Assembly: GCA_964645705.1 (NCBI GenBank)
Contig: CAZYAB010000002.1
Coordinates: 62,001-126,000, forward strand
Origin: CAXGTL01 sp964645705
Lineage (GTDB): Archaea > Nanobdellota > Nanobdellia > Woesearchaeales > CAXGTL01
Reading direction: 5' to 3'
DNA length: 64,000 nucleotides
Below, in pieces: positions 45,797 through 54,022 of the stretch. The position numbers and the translations under genes were made by a program. Every line of letters starts with the position of its first letter. Position 1 is the first letter of the stretch. The notes beneath the pieces were generated by a model. That model saw only the letters and a list, made by a program, of their open reading frames with translations. It searched no databases and was not told the origin of the DNA.

Positions 45797-46456
45797 ATGA
45801 AAACAATAGGAAAAATTGCAACAATAGGAGCATTAGTAACTAGTTTACTATGTGCAGCACCAAGAACAGAAGCAGAAGAAATCATAAGTTTCACTGTTGA
45901 AGGTGAAAAACAAGAAAGACAAGTTGATCTAGAAACAATAGATGAAAAAATCAATGAATTACAAGAAAAGTATGCACAAGCTTCAACACAAGAAGAGAAA
46001 AAATTCTATGAAAAAGAATTAGAAATATATAAAGGTATTAAAGGAATAGGGGCTGTGATGAGAGGATTAGGAGAAATCTTTGGTACAGTTGCCCAAGTTG
46101 TAGTAGGAGTTGCAGGAACAGAACAAGATCCAAATGTTTCTGTAAAAAGACAACAACAAACATATCAAACAGAGCTTAAATTACTAGCATCACAATATCT
46201 TGATCAATTACTTAATGTTACAAATAGAAAAAAAGCAAAGAACTTGATATCAATGTATGGACATAATTTTCAACAAGAAGCACAACAAAGTACAGGATTA
46301 GGAAGCGAAGTATTACCAAGTAATTGTGATTTTAGACCTGGAAGAATAAGAAAAGCAATGGAATATCTTGTTAATGAAGTACAAAGAAGATATTCACAAG
46401 AAGAAATTGATGATTTAAAAGATTCAAACCCAGGAATACAAGCATTATATGAATAA
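45797..46456 (+). CDS. Secreted helical protein
   Basis: A 219-residue protein with a Sec signal peptide (MKTIGKIATIGALVTSLLCAAPRTEA before EEII). The mature part is alpha-helical. Its C-terminal block, RIRKAMEYLVNEVQRRYSQEEIDDLKDSNPGIQALYE, is related to KLKQAVESIYTLEQIQDLANANPGISTLYP in the secreted protein at 51563, so the two are paralogues. Function unknown. It is followed 20 bases later by the 53-residue candidate modifier gene. Confidence 0.65.
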   Translation: MKTIGKIATIGALVTSLLCAAPRTEAEEIISFTVEGEKQERQVDLETIDEKINELQEKYAQASTQEEKKFYEKELEIYKGIKGIGAVMRGLGEIFGTVAQVVVGVAGTEQDPNVSVKRQQQTYQTELKLLASQYLDQLLNVTNRKKAKNLISMYGHNFQQEAQQSTGLGSEVLPSNCDFRPGRIRKAMEYLVNEVQRRYSQEEIDDLKDSNPGIQALYE

Positions 46457-46476
46457 GAACAAGGAGGCAACACAAA

Positions 46477-46638
46477 ATGGCAAAGATAAAATATTTGGAA
46501 TTAACAGAACCTTTGAGACCAGTATCTACTGCTTTTGACCAAGATAATGATAAGTATACAATATTTCAAGACTTAAATTATTATGGATCAATGGCTGATA
46601 GACCTATATTTTCAAGGGTTATAGATGATAGTGAATAA
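46477..46638 (+). CDS. 53-residue protein ending in Glu, candidate Pup-like modifier
   Basis: A small protein that begins MAKIKYLELTEPLRPVSTAF and ends RPIFSRVIDDSE. Its end aligns with that of the 44-residue protein at 28534 (D-x-P-hydrophobic-hydrophobic-[ST]-R...E). Its front (LRPVSTAFDQDNDKY) loosely resembles the front of the Pup homologue at 37292 (FRPLNEVKADQKPKY). The final Glu is not part of a downstream Shine-Dalgarno sequence. Like pup, it ends a transcription unit with a poly-T terminator right after the stop codon. AAGGAGG at 46461-46467 supports the start. Confidence 0.65.
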   Translation: MAKIKYLELTEPLRPVSTAFDQDNDKYTIFQDLNYYGSMADRPIFSRVIDDSE

Positions 46639-46659
46639 TTTTTTTATTTTATTTTTTTT
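46639..46659 (+). terminator. Poly-T terminator
   Basis: A long T-rich run (TTTTTTTATTTTATTTTTTTT) begins at the last base of the stop region of the 53-residue gene, as expected for an archaeal intrinsic terminator. Confidence 0.55.
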
Positions 46660-46681
46660 AATATAAAAATTAAACTCAAAA

Positions 46682-48901
46682 ATGAATACAACTTCAGAAC
46701 AAAAATCCTCAACATCTCATCTTGAAGGATTTTTAAGAAAAATAGATCAACTTAGTATTTTACAAACTCCTGCTAATGAACTTAGAGATTATGATCCTGA
46801 ACTTGAAGAAACTAATGAAGACTTGCTTAGACAAGAAGCATCTGAATTAGAAAGAAAAGTATCTGAATTATTAGAACTTGAACCTAATTCTAAAGATATT
46901 GCAACATATATTATAAAAAATGGTCTAGATCCAGAATTATTCATGGATTTGATTGAACAAAAATATACTGATTTTAAAACATTAAAAGGGGGTAATAGCA
47001 GGTCTTGTTTTGAAGCAAAATGGGGTGCTCATGAATTAGTTTTCAAATTTGATGTTTTGCATGATTATGATAATGATGATAATAGGGGCGGAACAAACAT
47101 AGATGAAATAGAAGCATTATTACACTTGCCCGATCCAGAATTACATAACATAGTTGAGATGAAGGGTTTTATTGATCTAACAAAATATAATGGAAAAGGT
47201 TATTTAACTATTGAAAAAAAGTTTGATGGTGTTTCTTTATTTGATTATGTTCAAGAACATGGACCACTATCTGCAAAACAATTTGAACAATTAGTTCCAG
47301 AAGTTTTAAAAGCACTTAGTCATTCATATGCAAAAGAATACAAAGGCAGACCAAAACCACAGATTCTTCACAGAGATTTTCATGCAGGAAACATACTTAT
47401 AAAGTGTGAGTATAATGAAAACATAAATCCAATTTTTCGTGATGAAAGTGTACTTTGGGTTCGTGGTAGTGAAGACATAAAAGAAGTTAGAATAACAGAT
47501 TTTGCAACAGCTTCAAAAAGCGAAGATTTAGAATCTAAGACAGAACAAAGCGTTACAATACATGCTTTATCAATACAAGATCCATTATTAAGTTATACTT
47601 TTACAAGAAAAGAAACAAAATATTCCCCAGCTTCACAACTTTATGAACTAGGTGTTGATCTTTATTATTCTTTGACAAAAAGATCAATATTTACATTTAA
47701 TTCAAAACAAAAGATTGCAGAAGTTAAAAAGACTGGTGAAAGTTTATTGAACGAAGACGGAACATTGAACATAGATCTTTATGAAAAAGCATTAGATAAT
47801 GCTTTAGACAAACTTCCAGATGAAGTAAAAGCATATAAAGATATATTATTTAATCTTTTAAGCTTAAAACAAAGAGTAGATGATCCAGAAATAAACCCTA
47901 ATTATGATTCTGAAAATCCTTTTGATGATTTAATTGAAGATTTTAAACAAACAAAACAACTCAATTATGATGCTAATCTTGCTAAAATTAGAGAAAAGGC
48001 AGAAAAGGATAAATTAGAGTTAGAAAATATAACAAAACCAATATATGAAAAACAACCTTTTTACAAAAGATTATTAGGAAATAAGTTTGCACTTGCAACT
48101 GGCGCGCTTGGTTTGATAGGATTGTTAGTGTTTGGAAGAGGCATGTATGCTGGTAAAGAAACAAAAGTTTTTGAACATCCGCCAATTGCAGCACAAACAG
48201 AAAAACAACCAGAAGAACAACAAGAAGAAAACATGCCAATTGCCGAACAACCAGCACAACCAGAAGAAAACATAATACCAGAACAAATAAGAGAACCAGA
48301 ACAAGAAAATAAAAAACCACAAATGAATACACAAAAATTAAGTCTTGAAAACAAGATTCAAAATGGTGCTTATGTTGATGTTAATAATGGTGATTGGAGA
48401 TATGTAAAGAGTTATTTTGATTATGATTTGCAAACTAATTTAAATAAGCATCAACACAAATCTAATGGTACTATAATTGATGTCACTGATCTTAATATTG
48501 TGAAAGATACTTTTATTCCAACAGCAGTTAATGAGATTAAAAACAATGCTTATGTTGATGTTAAGAATAGTGATTGGAAATATGTAAAGAGTTATTTTGA
48601 TTATGATTTGCAAACTAATTTAAATAAGCATCAACACAAATCTAATGGTACTATAATTGATGTCACTGATCTTAATATTGTGAAAGATACTTTTATTCCA
48701 ACAGGAGTTAATGAGATTAAAGAGCACGCATATATTGATACTAAGAATGGTGATTGGAAACCTGTAAAGAATTATTTTGATTATGATTTTAATACTCATT
48801 TATACAAGTATCAGCACAAAGAAAATGGTTCTATAATTGAAGTTACTGATCTTAATATTGTGAAAAGATTTACAATACCAACTAATGTAACTGCAAACTA
48901 A
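46682..48901 (+). CDS. Receptor-type Ser/Thr protein kinase with ectodomain repeats
   Basis: A 739-residue membrane protein. The cytoplasmic kinase domain (about 95-350) has a glycine-loop region GGNSRSCFEAKWG, Lys122 (ELVFKFD), HRDFHAGN with catalytic Asp232, and TDFA (Asp273; Ala replaces the usual Gly of DFG). A charged linker leads to one membrane segment (about 467-488, ALATGALGLIGLLVFGRGMY). Outside it has a Pro/Glu/Gln-rich stalk and three repeats of about 60 residues (consensus AYVDVKNxDWKYVKSYFDYDLxTNLxKxQHKxNGTIIDVTDLNIVK). This resembles PknB/PrkC-type receptor kinases in architecture, although the ectodomain is not PASTA. The A/T-rich promoter allows a leaderless start at 46682. 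Confidence 0.85.
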   Translation: MNTTSEQKSSTSHLEGFLRKIDQLSILQTPANELRDYDPELEETNEDLLRQEASELERKVSELLELEPNSKDIATYIIKNGLDPELFMDLIEQKYTDFKTLKGGNSRSCFEAKWGAHELVFKFDVLHDYDNDDNRGGTNIDEIEALLHLPDPELHNIVEMKGFIDLTKYNGKGYLTIEKKFDGVSLFDYVQEHGPLSAKQFEQLVPEVLKALSHSYAKEYKGRPKPQILHRDFHAGNILIKCEYNENINPIFRDESVLWVRGSEDIKEVRITDFATASKSEDLESKTEQSVTIHALSIQDPLLSYTFTRKETKYSPASQLYELGVDLYYSLTKRSIFTFNSKQKIAEVKKTGESLLNEDGTLNIDLYEKALDNALDKLPDEVKAYKDILFNLLSLKQRVDDPEINPNYDSENPFDDLIEDFKQTKQLNYDANLAKIREKAEKDKLELENITKPIYEKQPFYKRLLGNKFALATGALGLIGLLVFGRGMYAGKETKVFEHPPIAAQTEKQPEEQQEENMPIAEQPAQPEENIIPEQIREPEQENKKPQMNTQKLSLENKIQNGAYVDVNNGDWRYVKSYFDYDLQTNLNKHQHKSNGTIIDVTDLNIVKDTFIPTAVNEIKNNAYVDVKNSDWKYVKSYFDYDLQTNLNKHQHKSNGTIIDVTDLNIVKDTFIPTGVNEIKEHAYIDTKNGDWKPVKNYFDYDFNTHLYKYQHKENGSIIEVTDLNIVKRFTIPTNVTAN
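48353..48897 (+). repeat. Three tandem 180-bp repeats encoding the kinase ectodomain
   Basis: The first two units are nearly identical over 180 bp (for example 48401-48523 against 48581-48703), so duplication was recent or is maintained by gene conversion. The third unit is clearly related but diverged. The repeat keeps the reading frame. Confidence 0.85.
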
Positions 48902-49815
48902 CTCTTAATTATACCAATCAATGCACTGCTGCAATGATAAAACATTCTTATTGTATTAATTAAATAATGAATTACAGGTTTTTCATTGTCTTTTTTAGAA
49001 TCAAGGCTTTTTATGCCAAACTTGAATGCATAAGTAGTCTCAATGTTATGTATGTCTTTAACAATATTCAAATCTTTTGTAACATAAAGTGAATGTAATT
49101 TATCTAATTGTTCTTTAGAAGCTTTTAATAGTTTTCTGATGTCTGAATTCATTTTTATCTTGTTTCTATAAACATGATCATTAAGAAAACCAAGATTTCT
49201 TACTGCGAGTGTTATGTTTGATAAGAATAACCAATAAATAGGTGCAAGTTTAGTAGAAAATAGACCTTTTGAAATACATCTTCTTAAGAAATTAGCATAT
49301 TTATGAACACTTATTGCAAGTTCTTCTGCTTCTTTGAATTCTTGTCTTTTCCTTTTTGTGATATTGGTTTCTAATATTCTTATTATTTCTTTTAAAATAA
49401 AGAATTCTTTGTTAATTATAGTATTAAAATTCTCAATACTTGGCTCTGTTATTGATTCTATAACGCAATCTTTGTCAGATCTTGATTTTATGTCAAAACC
49501 TATGATTCCTGTTTCAACTGTTTTTTTGATTGTTTTTAGTGCTTTTTTATCTTCAAATTTAATAGTAATTTTGTCATATCCTTGCCTGTAAAGGTTGACA
49601 ATCACTCTTCGTATGATGCTCTGTTCTGATATTGGCAATTTAACTGTTGTTTCTAATCTTTGTTTTTTTTTCTTTGACTCAATCACTAGTTTATTATTCT
49701 CTTCATCGACGTCAACTTCGTCTCCTGCTTTTAATCCAATCTTATTAATCCACTTCTTAGGAACATAGATTGTCAAGCCACCGCCTCCGCCTTGCTTGAT
49801 CAATTTTCTTTTCAT
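48898..49815 (-). CDS. AbrB-PhoU-like transcriptional regulator, copy 3
   Basis: A 305-residue paralogue of the regulators at 27433 and 29820. The AbrB-like domain is KRKLIKQGGGGGLTIYVPKKWINKIGLKAGDEVDVDEENNKLVI, close to copy 1; a helical PhoU-like domain follows. It is divergent from the large surface-protein operon. The intergenic region holds a 35-bp element nearly identical to the one next to copy 1, so both probably bind the same site. Its stop overlaps the kinase gene by 4 bases. Confidence 0.75.
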   Translation of the reverse strand: MKRKLIKQGGGGGLTIYVPKKWINKIGLKAGDEVDVDEENNKLVIESKKKKQRLETTVKLPISEQSIIRRVIVNLYRQGYDKITIKFEDKKALKTIKKTVETGIIGFDIKSRSDKDCVIESITEPSIENFNTIINKEFFILKEIIRILETNITKRKRQEFKEAEELAISVHKYANFLRRCISKGLFSTKLAPIYWLFLSNITLAVRNLGFLNDHVYRNKIKMNSDIRKLLKASKEQLDKLHSLYVTKDLNIVKDIHNIETTYAFKFGIKSLDSKKDNEKPVIHYLINTIRMFYHCSSALIGIIKS

Positions 49816-49874
49816 ATCCTATGGTATATCTTGCTTATTTATATACTTTTCGGTTATCATATTCATCATATCTT

Positions 49875-49986
49875 TCATATCAGTAGGATATTAATAATTG
49901 TTTTACTATCCTTACTAAATATAACCATAAAAAAGAGTTCTCAGAATAACCCCAAACAATCACAAAAAAAGAGGGTGATGGTAGAT
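49875..49986 (+). promoter_or_regulatory. Divergent promoter: 35-bp shared element and leader element
   Basis: 49875-49909 is almost identical to 28426-28460. TATA-like AAATATAA (49917-49924) is followed by AAAAAAGAGTTCT (49929-49941) and, further on, AAAAAAAGA with GGTGATGGTAGAT (49974-49986). Confidence 0.55.
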
Positions 49987-50209
49987 GGAGATGATGACTA
50001 TGTCAAGATACAAAACAAAACATACAGGCATGAAAACAATAATACTGTCTGCAATAGGGGCATATGCACTAACTAAATTTATGTGTCCTGATTTTGATAT
50101 CCTTCCTGATTTTAATTATGATAAATCAACAGAAGTGTATCAAACAAGACAAGCACAAGAATTCCAACATCCTGTGATTGGAATCACAACTGAGCATAAT
50201 AGAGGTTAA
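49985..50209 (+). CDS. Small membrane-anchored protein
   Basis: A 74-residue protein with one hydrophobic segment (MKTIILSAIGAYALTKFMC) followed by a polar tail (PDFDILPDFNYDKSTEVYQTRQ). Function unknown. It is the first gene of the surface operon. The start is uncertain: ATG 49985 follows GAGGGTG, but ATG 50000 has GGAG 9 bases upstream and would put the gene farther from the leader element, as in other operons. Confidence 0.5.
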   Translation: MEMMTMSRYKTKHTGMKTIILSAIGAYALTKFMCPDFDILPDFNYDKSTEVYQTRQAQEFQHPVIGITTEHNRG

Positions 50210-50213
50210 TAAA

Positions 50214-51107
50214 ATGAATAATAAAAATAAACTAACTTTAGGAGCAATTTTATTAGGATCAATGTATTTTTTAAATCCTTTTTCAACACCTGTTAGAGCC
50301 CAGGAATTACATATGAATGGCGAATATTCTGGAGAAAAAGTAACAATACAACAACCACAAGTACCAAAAACACAACAATCAGTAGATAATGTTATTGAAA
50401 GAACAGAAGCAATAAAAGAATATAATCGAATGAATGATTTATTCCAATCTCATGTATTTGGTGATGGCTATACAAAAGAGAATCCTGCTTGGGGTTCTAT
50501 TTATGAAAGATTGCACACTGCTGTGAAAAGAAAACGTAAGCAAGATGATCTTGATTATAAAGTAGATGGTAATACAAGTCAAAATGATTTGAATTTTTTG
50601 GTTGACCACATGGATGATGATATAAGTAATTTTAATTTGGATAAAATAAAAAATAGAACAAGAATGTTCAAACTTGCTTATGTAGTAAGAGATAAGACAG
50701 AGTTTAACAAAGAACTAAACAAATATCGCAAAGCTGTTAATTTTTTCAAACTAAATCTTTATGGAAATGGTTGCGAAGAGTTTCCTGGTTTTGGTTCTAT
50801 TGCTGAAAGATATTTAAGACTTAGATCAGAAGGAAACTTGCTAAGATATGGAATTGTTCTAAATAATCATGAATTTAGATTTTTGATAGATCACAAAGAT
50901 GATAATGCTAATCATCTTGGCATAAGAGAAATTCAAAAAAGAACAGACTTGTATGAAGAAGCAAATGTAATCAAACACAAAAACAAGTCTGAAAGAAACA
51001 AAGAAAGAATTAAGAACGGCTTGAAAGAAGCAGGTGACAAAGTAAAAAAGATTGCACCTGTGTATAAAGACCTAAAAAAAGCAAAAGAGATTACAGGCGG
51101 ACTTTAA
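50214..51107 (+). CDS. Secreted protein with internal duplication
   Basis: A 297-residue protein with a signal peptide (NNKNKLTLGAILLGSMYFLNP...PVRA before QELH). The mature part holds two related modules of about 100 residues: FGDGYTKENPAWGSIYERL...LNFLVDHMDDDISNFNLDKIKNRTRM and YGNGCEEFPGFGSIAERYL...FRFLIDHKDDNANHLGIREIQKRTDL. The C-terminus is lysine-rich. Family unknown. ATG 50214 is chosen because GAGG lies 10 bases upstream and the signal peptide begins there. Confidence 0.6.
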   Translation: MNNKNKLTLGAILLGSMYFLNPFSTPVRAQELHMNGEYSGEKVTIQQPQVPKTQQSVDNVIERTEAIKEYNRMNDLFQSHVFGDGYTKENPAWGSIYERLHTAVKRKRKQDDLDYKVDGNTSQNDLNFLVDHMDDDISNFNLDKIKNRTRMFKLAYVVRDKTEFNKELNKYRKAVNFFKLNLYGNGCEEFPGFGSIAERYLRLRSEGNLLRYGIVLNNHEFRFLIDHKDDNANHLGIREIQKRTDLYEEANVIKHKNKSERNKERIKNGLKEAGDKVKKIAPVYKDLKKAKEITGGL

Positions 51108-51119
51108 GAGGTTAAGAAA

Positions 51120-51566
51120 ATGAATGAACTAGAAAAAATAATGTCAAAACATAAAGAACCTGAACAATCACAACAAACGCAAGAATCTCTATACAAACCA
51201 AAATTTGATGCGTTTGGTATTATGGCAGTAGGTCTTGCATCAACATTATTAACAATCTTTGGGCTTTGCATTGGAATTGAAATGTATGAAACAAAAAGAT
51301 TTAACAGAGAAACACCTATCAATGATTCTCTTTGGGATCTGAGGTTTGCACGAGCAGATGACAGCTATGATTTAGTTAATACGTATATGAATAGAGATTC
51401 AGGTGAAATTATTTATATTAATGAGTCTCAGAGAATAGTTTCTTCTGATGCTCCAGAAGGTGTAAAAAACAGTACCAAGGGCAGATATGTTTCTAAAGAA
51501 GAATTGTACAATGATTGGCAATATGTTGGTCAAGAAAAACAAACTAAGGAGAGTGAAACAAAATGA
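51120..51566 (+). CDS. Single-pass membrane protein with a small repeat domain
   Basis: A 148-residue protein: a polar N-terminus of about 35 residues, one membrane helix (GIMAVGLASTLLTIFGLCIGI) and an outer domain YMNRDSGEIIYINESQRIVSS...KGRYVSKEELYNDWQYVG. That domain recurs twice in the protein at 52284 (NESTGELIRINDRGIILS...GAYVYENTLYNEWNDLG) and is loosely like the ectodomain repeats of the kinase at 46682. Its stop overlaps the next start by 4 bases. Confidence 0.6.
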   Translation: MNELEKIMSKHKEPEQSQQTQESLYKPKFDAFGIMAVGLASTLLTIFGLCIGIEMYETKRFNRETPINDSLWDLRFARADDSYDLVNTYMNRDSGEIIYINESQRIVSSDAPEGVKNSTKGRYVSKEELYNDWQYVGQEKQTKESETK

Positions 51567-52282
51567 GTTTAACAAAAATATTAACAACAACAGCATTAGT
51601 AGGAGGTATGATGTTTAACTATTTAGTTAAACCAGTTTTGGCAATTAACAATAAAGCAAAACAAGCACAAGAAACTGTAATTGATTATAATGCTGAATTA
51701 AAAAGATTAGATGAATTATATGAAAAAGCAACAACAGATGATCAAAGATCTAAGATAGATGAACTAAGAACAAGATATCAAAGCATTAAATCATTAAATG
51801 AAGAACTTAGTGAATTAGAAACATCAATAAGCACAGACACACAAGAAACACTAGCAACACAAGCAGAAATATTGCCACAAGAAGCAGGACAATTAGATGA
51901 AATTACAACAAACGACATACCTCATTATGAAGTTCCTGTGCATAATCTAGCACATCATTATTTAAAACAAATAATGAATATACCAGAACAACCTCTTGCA
52001 ACATCACCAAGTCATAATTTCTATTTAAAAAGAAATGTTGCAGACATGCTCATTGCATCATATGCATGCGAGCTACAGCACGGAAAAAATGTAGAAAAAG
52101 ATGGAGACACAATTATTGTCAGAATGAGAGGACATGTTTCTGGAAATTATATTCAAAAAGCAAGACGTAAGCTAAAGCAAGCAGTAGAATCAATCTACAC
52201 ACTTGAACAAATACAAGATCTTGCAAATGCAAACCCGGGAATTAGTACACTATATCCTGGAACATTTATAGGAGGCGAATAA
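51563..52282 (+). CDS. Secreted helical protein, paralogue of 45797
   Basis: A 239-residue protein with a signal peptide (TKILTTTALVGGMMFNYLVKPVLA) and a helical mature part containing YEKATTDDQRSKIDELRTRYQSIKSL. The C-terminal KLKQAVESIYTLEQIQDLANANPGISTLYP matches the paralogue at 45797. The last residues are GGE, but these are encoded by the GGAGGCGAATAA that serves as ribosome-binding site for the next gene, so a Pup-like meaning is unlikely. Confidence 0.6.
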   Translation: MSLTKILTTTALVGGMMFNYLVKPVLAINNKAKQAQETVIDYNAELKRLDELYEKATTDDQRSKIDELRTRYQSIKSLNEELSELETSISTDTQETLATQAEILPQEAGQLDEITTNDIPHYEVPVHNLAHHYLKQIMNIPEQPLATSPSHNFYLKRNVADMLIASYACELQHGKNVEKDGDTIIVRMRGHVSGNYIQKARRKLKQAVESIYTLEQIQDLANANPGISTLYPGTFIGGE

Positions 52283-52283
52283 A

Positions 52284-52997
52284 ATGGTTGAAAATTTACA
52301 AGATAGAATTCAAGAAAATATAGAAAGAAGAAGAATAAATTATAATGGAACTAGTGGTCCTAAAAGAGCATTAATGCTTTTTGTTATTGCAGCGCTTGGA
52401 TACGGAGCATACTATACTTATGGATTGTTTTCAGATGATAAAGATGTTCCTTATGAAAAACAAGCAAAACAAATTGTTAGAGAATATATGCCAGAATTAG
52501 AAAAAGGACAAGAATATTTCCCTGGCTCTGTTCCAATTGATTCAGAAGGTGTTGAAGAAAAAACAAAACCTTTTGAAAAATATATCTATAACCCTGATAA
52601 AGATCCACAGCCTACAACCACAGAACAAGAACCAGAACAGCAACCAGAACAAGAAGATAACGGAAGACTTTACATGAATGAATCAACAGGAGAATTAATT
52701 CGTATTAATGACAGAGGAATAATTCTTTCATATGACAAACCAGCGGCTGTGAATGAATTAGTAGAAGGTGCTTATGTATATGAAAATACTTTGTATAATG
52801 AATGGAATGATTTAGGAAAAGGCGAAGAATCAGGAAATTATTATTTCCAAAATCCAACAACAGGCACTATAATTTCTATTAACAAATATTTCAGAATACA
52901 GTCAGTTGAACAACCAAAACAATCAGATGAATTAGAACCAGGTGTTTACATTCATGAAAACACTTTGATGAATGAATGGAATCATGTTGAAGAATGA
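52284..52997 (+). CDS. Single-pass membrane protein with two small repeat domains
   Basis: A 237-residue protein with a cytoplasmic basic N-terminus, a membrane helix (RALMLFVIAALGYGAYYTYGLF), a Pro/Gln/Glu-rich stalk (QPTTTEQEPEQQPEQE) and two repeats of about 50 residues (consensus YxNxxTGxIIxINxxxRIxSxxxP...GVYxxENTLxNEWN). The stalk-plus-repeat build parallels the outer part of the kinase at 46682, so both may display the same kind of binding module. Confidence 0.6.
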   Translation: MVENLQDRIQENIERRRINYNGTSGPKRALMLFVIAALGYGAYYTYGLFSDDKDVPYEKQAKQIVREYMPELEKGQEYFPGSVPIDSEGVEEKTKPFEKYIYNPDKDPQPTTTEQEPEQQPEQEDNGRLYMNESTGELIRINDRGIILSYDKPAAVNELVEGAYVYENTLYNEWNDLGKGEESGNYYFQNPTTGTIISINKYFRIQSVEQPKQSDELEPGVYIHENTLMNEWNHVEE

Positions 52998-53008
52998 CGG
53001 TGAATAAA

Positions 53009-53752
53009 ATGAATAAGTTAGTAAAAAATATAGGAAAAGGATTGGGTCTTACAATACTTGCAAGCATGTTATTTGTAAACCCTGTAAATGCACAAGAGAA
53101 CCAAGTAAAAGATCAGAAACATCAAAAACCAAGCATAAGTTATTTGAATTTTTATTCAACAGATTGCACTCCTTTGTCACGCGGAAAATCAGGTGAAGAA
53201 TCAGTACTTATGTTAGGAATTGGAGATGATGAATATATGATCGCAGACAGAAATAGTAATGATAAACCTGATTTTGCAGACGTAACTGAAAACAGAGTAA
53301 GATATGAATTATCAACAGAATCTATTGTAGACAGGTTTTATGGTAATTTTTATAGAAGAATTGTAAATGGTTTAGTAAAAAATTATTGTAATAAACTTAG
53401 AGAGATAATAGAGGGAGAAGTACAGCCGAAAGTTTTTAATCTCTTTTTAGAAAAAGAAAAACAAGATTCTGATGAATCAAGGGAAGTTGCTAATCTTTAT
53501 GCAATTGGCCCTGATAATGTTTTGTATGCCTTCAGAATGTATAAAGATGATTTTACCCTCCTGGATTTCGATCTTCAAGACAGAGATAGAAATGTTAACA
53601 TAAAAATTAAGAACAATTTTCCTGAAAAAGTTCAAGAGATGCTCAGTGATGTATTTACTTCATTAACTGATTCTTGTACAGAACTTAATGAAACAGTTAA
53701 TGAGTACAGTAAAAAAAGACAAGAAGAGATCTTGAATCAATTAGGTTATTAG
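53009..53752 (+). CDS. Secreted protein of unknown function
   Basis: A 247-residue protein with a signal peptide (MNKLVKNIGKGLGLTILASMLFVNPVNA before QENQ). The mature part is alpha/beta (ISYLNFYSTDCTPLSRGKSGEESVLMLGIGDDEYMIADRN) with a helical C-terminus. Family not recognised. ATG 53009 follows the GGTGAATAAA sequence used throughout this operon as ribosome-binding site; ATG 52994 overlaps the previous stop and is less likely. Confidence 0.6.
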   Translation: MNKLVKNIGKGLGLTILASMLFVNPVNAQENQVKDQKHQKPSISYLNFYSTDCTPLSRGKSGEESVLMLGIGDDEYMIADRNSNDKPDFADVTENRVRYELSTESIVDRFYGNFYRRIVNGLVKNYCNKLREIIEGEVQPKVFNLFLEKEKQDSDESREVANLYAIGPDNVLYAFRMYKDDFTLLDFDLQDRDRNVNIKIKNNFPEKVQEMLSDVFTSLTDSCTELNETVNEYSKKRQEEILNQLGY

Positions 53753-53764
53753 GTGGATAAACAA

Positions 53765-54022
53765 ATGTTTGAAAAAAAACCACAACAATATGGAGTAGTA
53801 ATGCTTAGTAAAGATCAAGACATTAGTTATAAGATTTCACAGATCTTTAATGATAATAATGGACAAGTAGATTTGCGCGTCATGTGTCAAGAACTGTTAT
53901 TGAGATTTAATTTTCTTCCAATGAGATTTGTCTCTGCTGACAAAGAAAAAAAGATTTCAAATTACAGAGAATTAGGTCTTTCTCTTTACCCAATAATTGA
54001 TAATATAATCTATGAAAAATGA
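53765..54022 (+). CDS. Small soluble protein
   Basis: An 85-residue protein without signal peptide or membrane segment (MFEKKPQQYGVVMLSKDQDISYKISQIF...). Family unknown. AGGTGG precedes ATG 53765; the GTG at 53753 lies within that ribosome-binding site. It overlaps the CHAT-like gene by 4 bases. Confidence 0.5.
   Translation: MFEKKPQQYGVVMLSKDQDISYKISQIFNDNNGQVDLRVMCQELLLRFNFLPMRFVSADKEKKISNYRELGLSLYPIIDNIIYEK

Noticed and set aside
52263..52282. The secreted protein at 51563 ends in GGE, like activated Pup; other proteins end GDE, GE or GGEE (22751, 24709, 57459, 60436, 60676).
   Set aside because: These codons are the GGAGG or GGTGA ribosome-binding site of the next gene running into a TAA/TAG/TGA stop, so the ending is explained by translational coupling.
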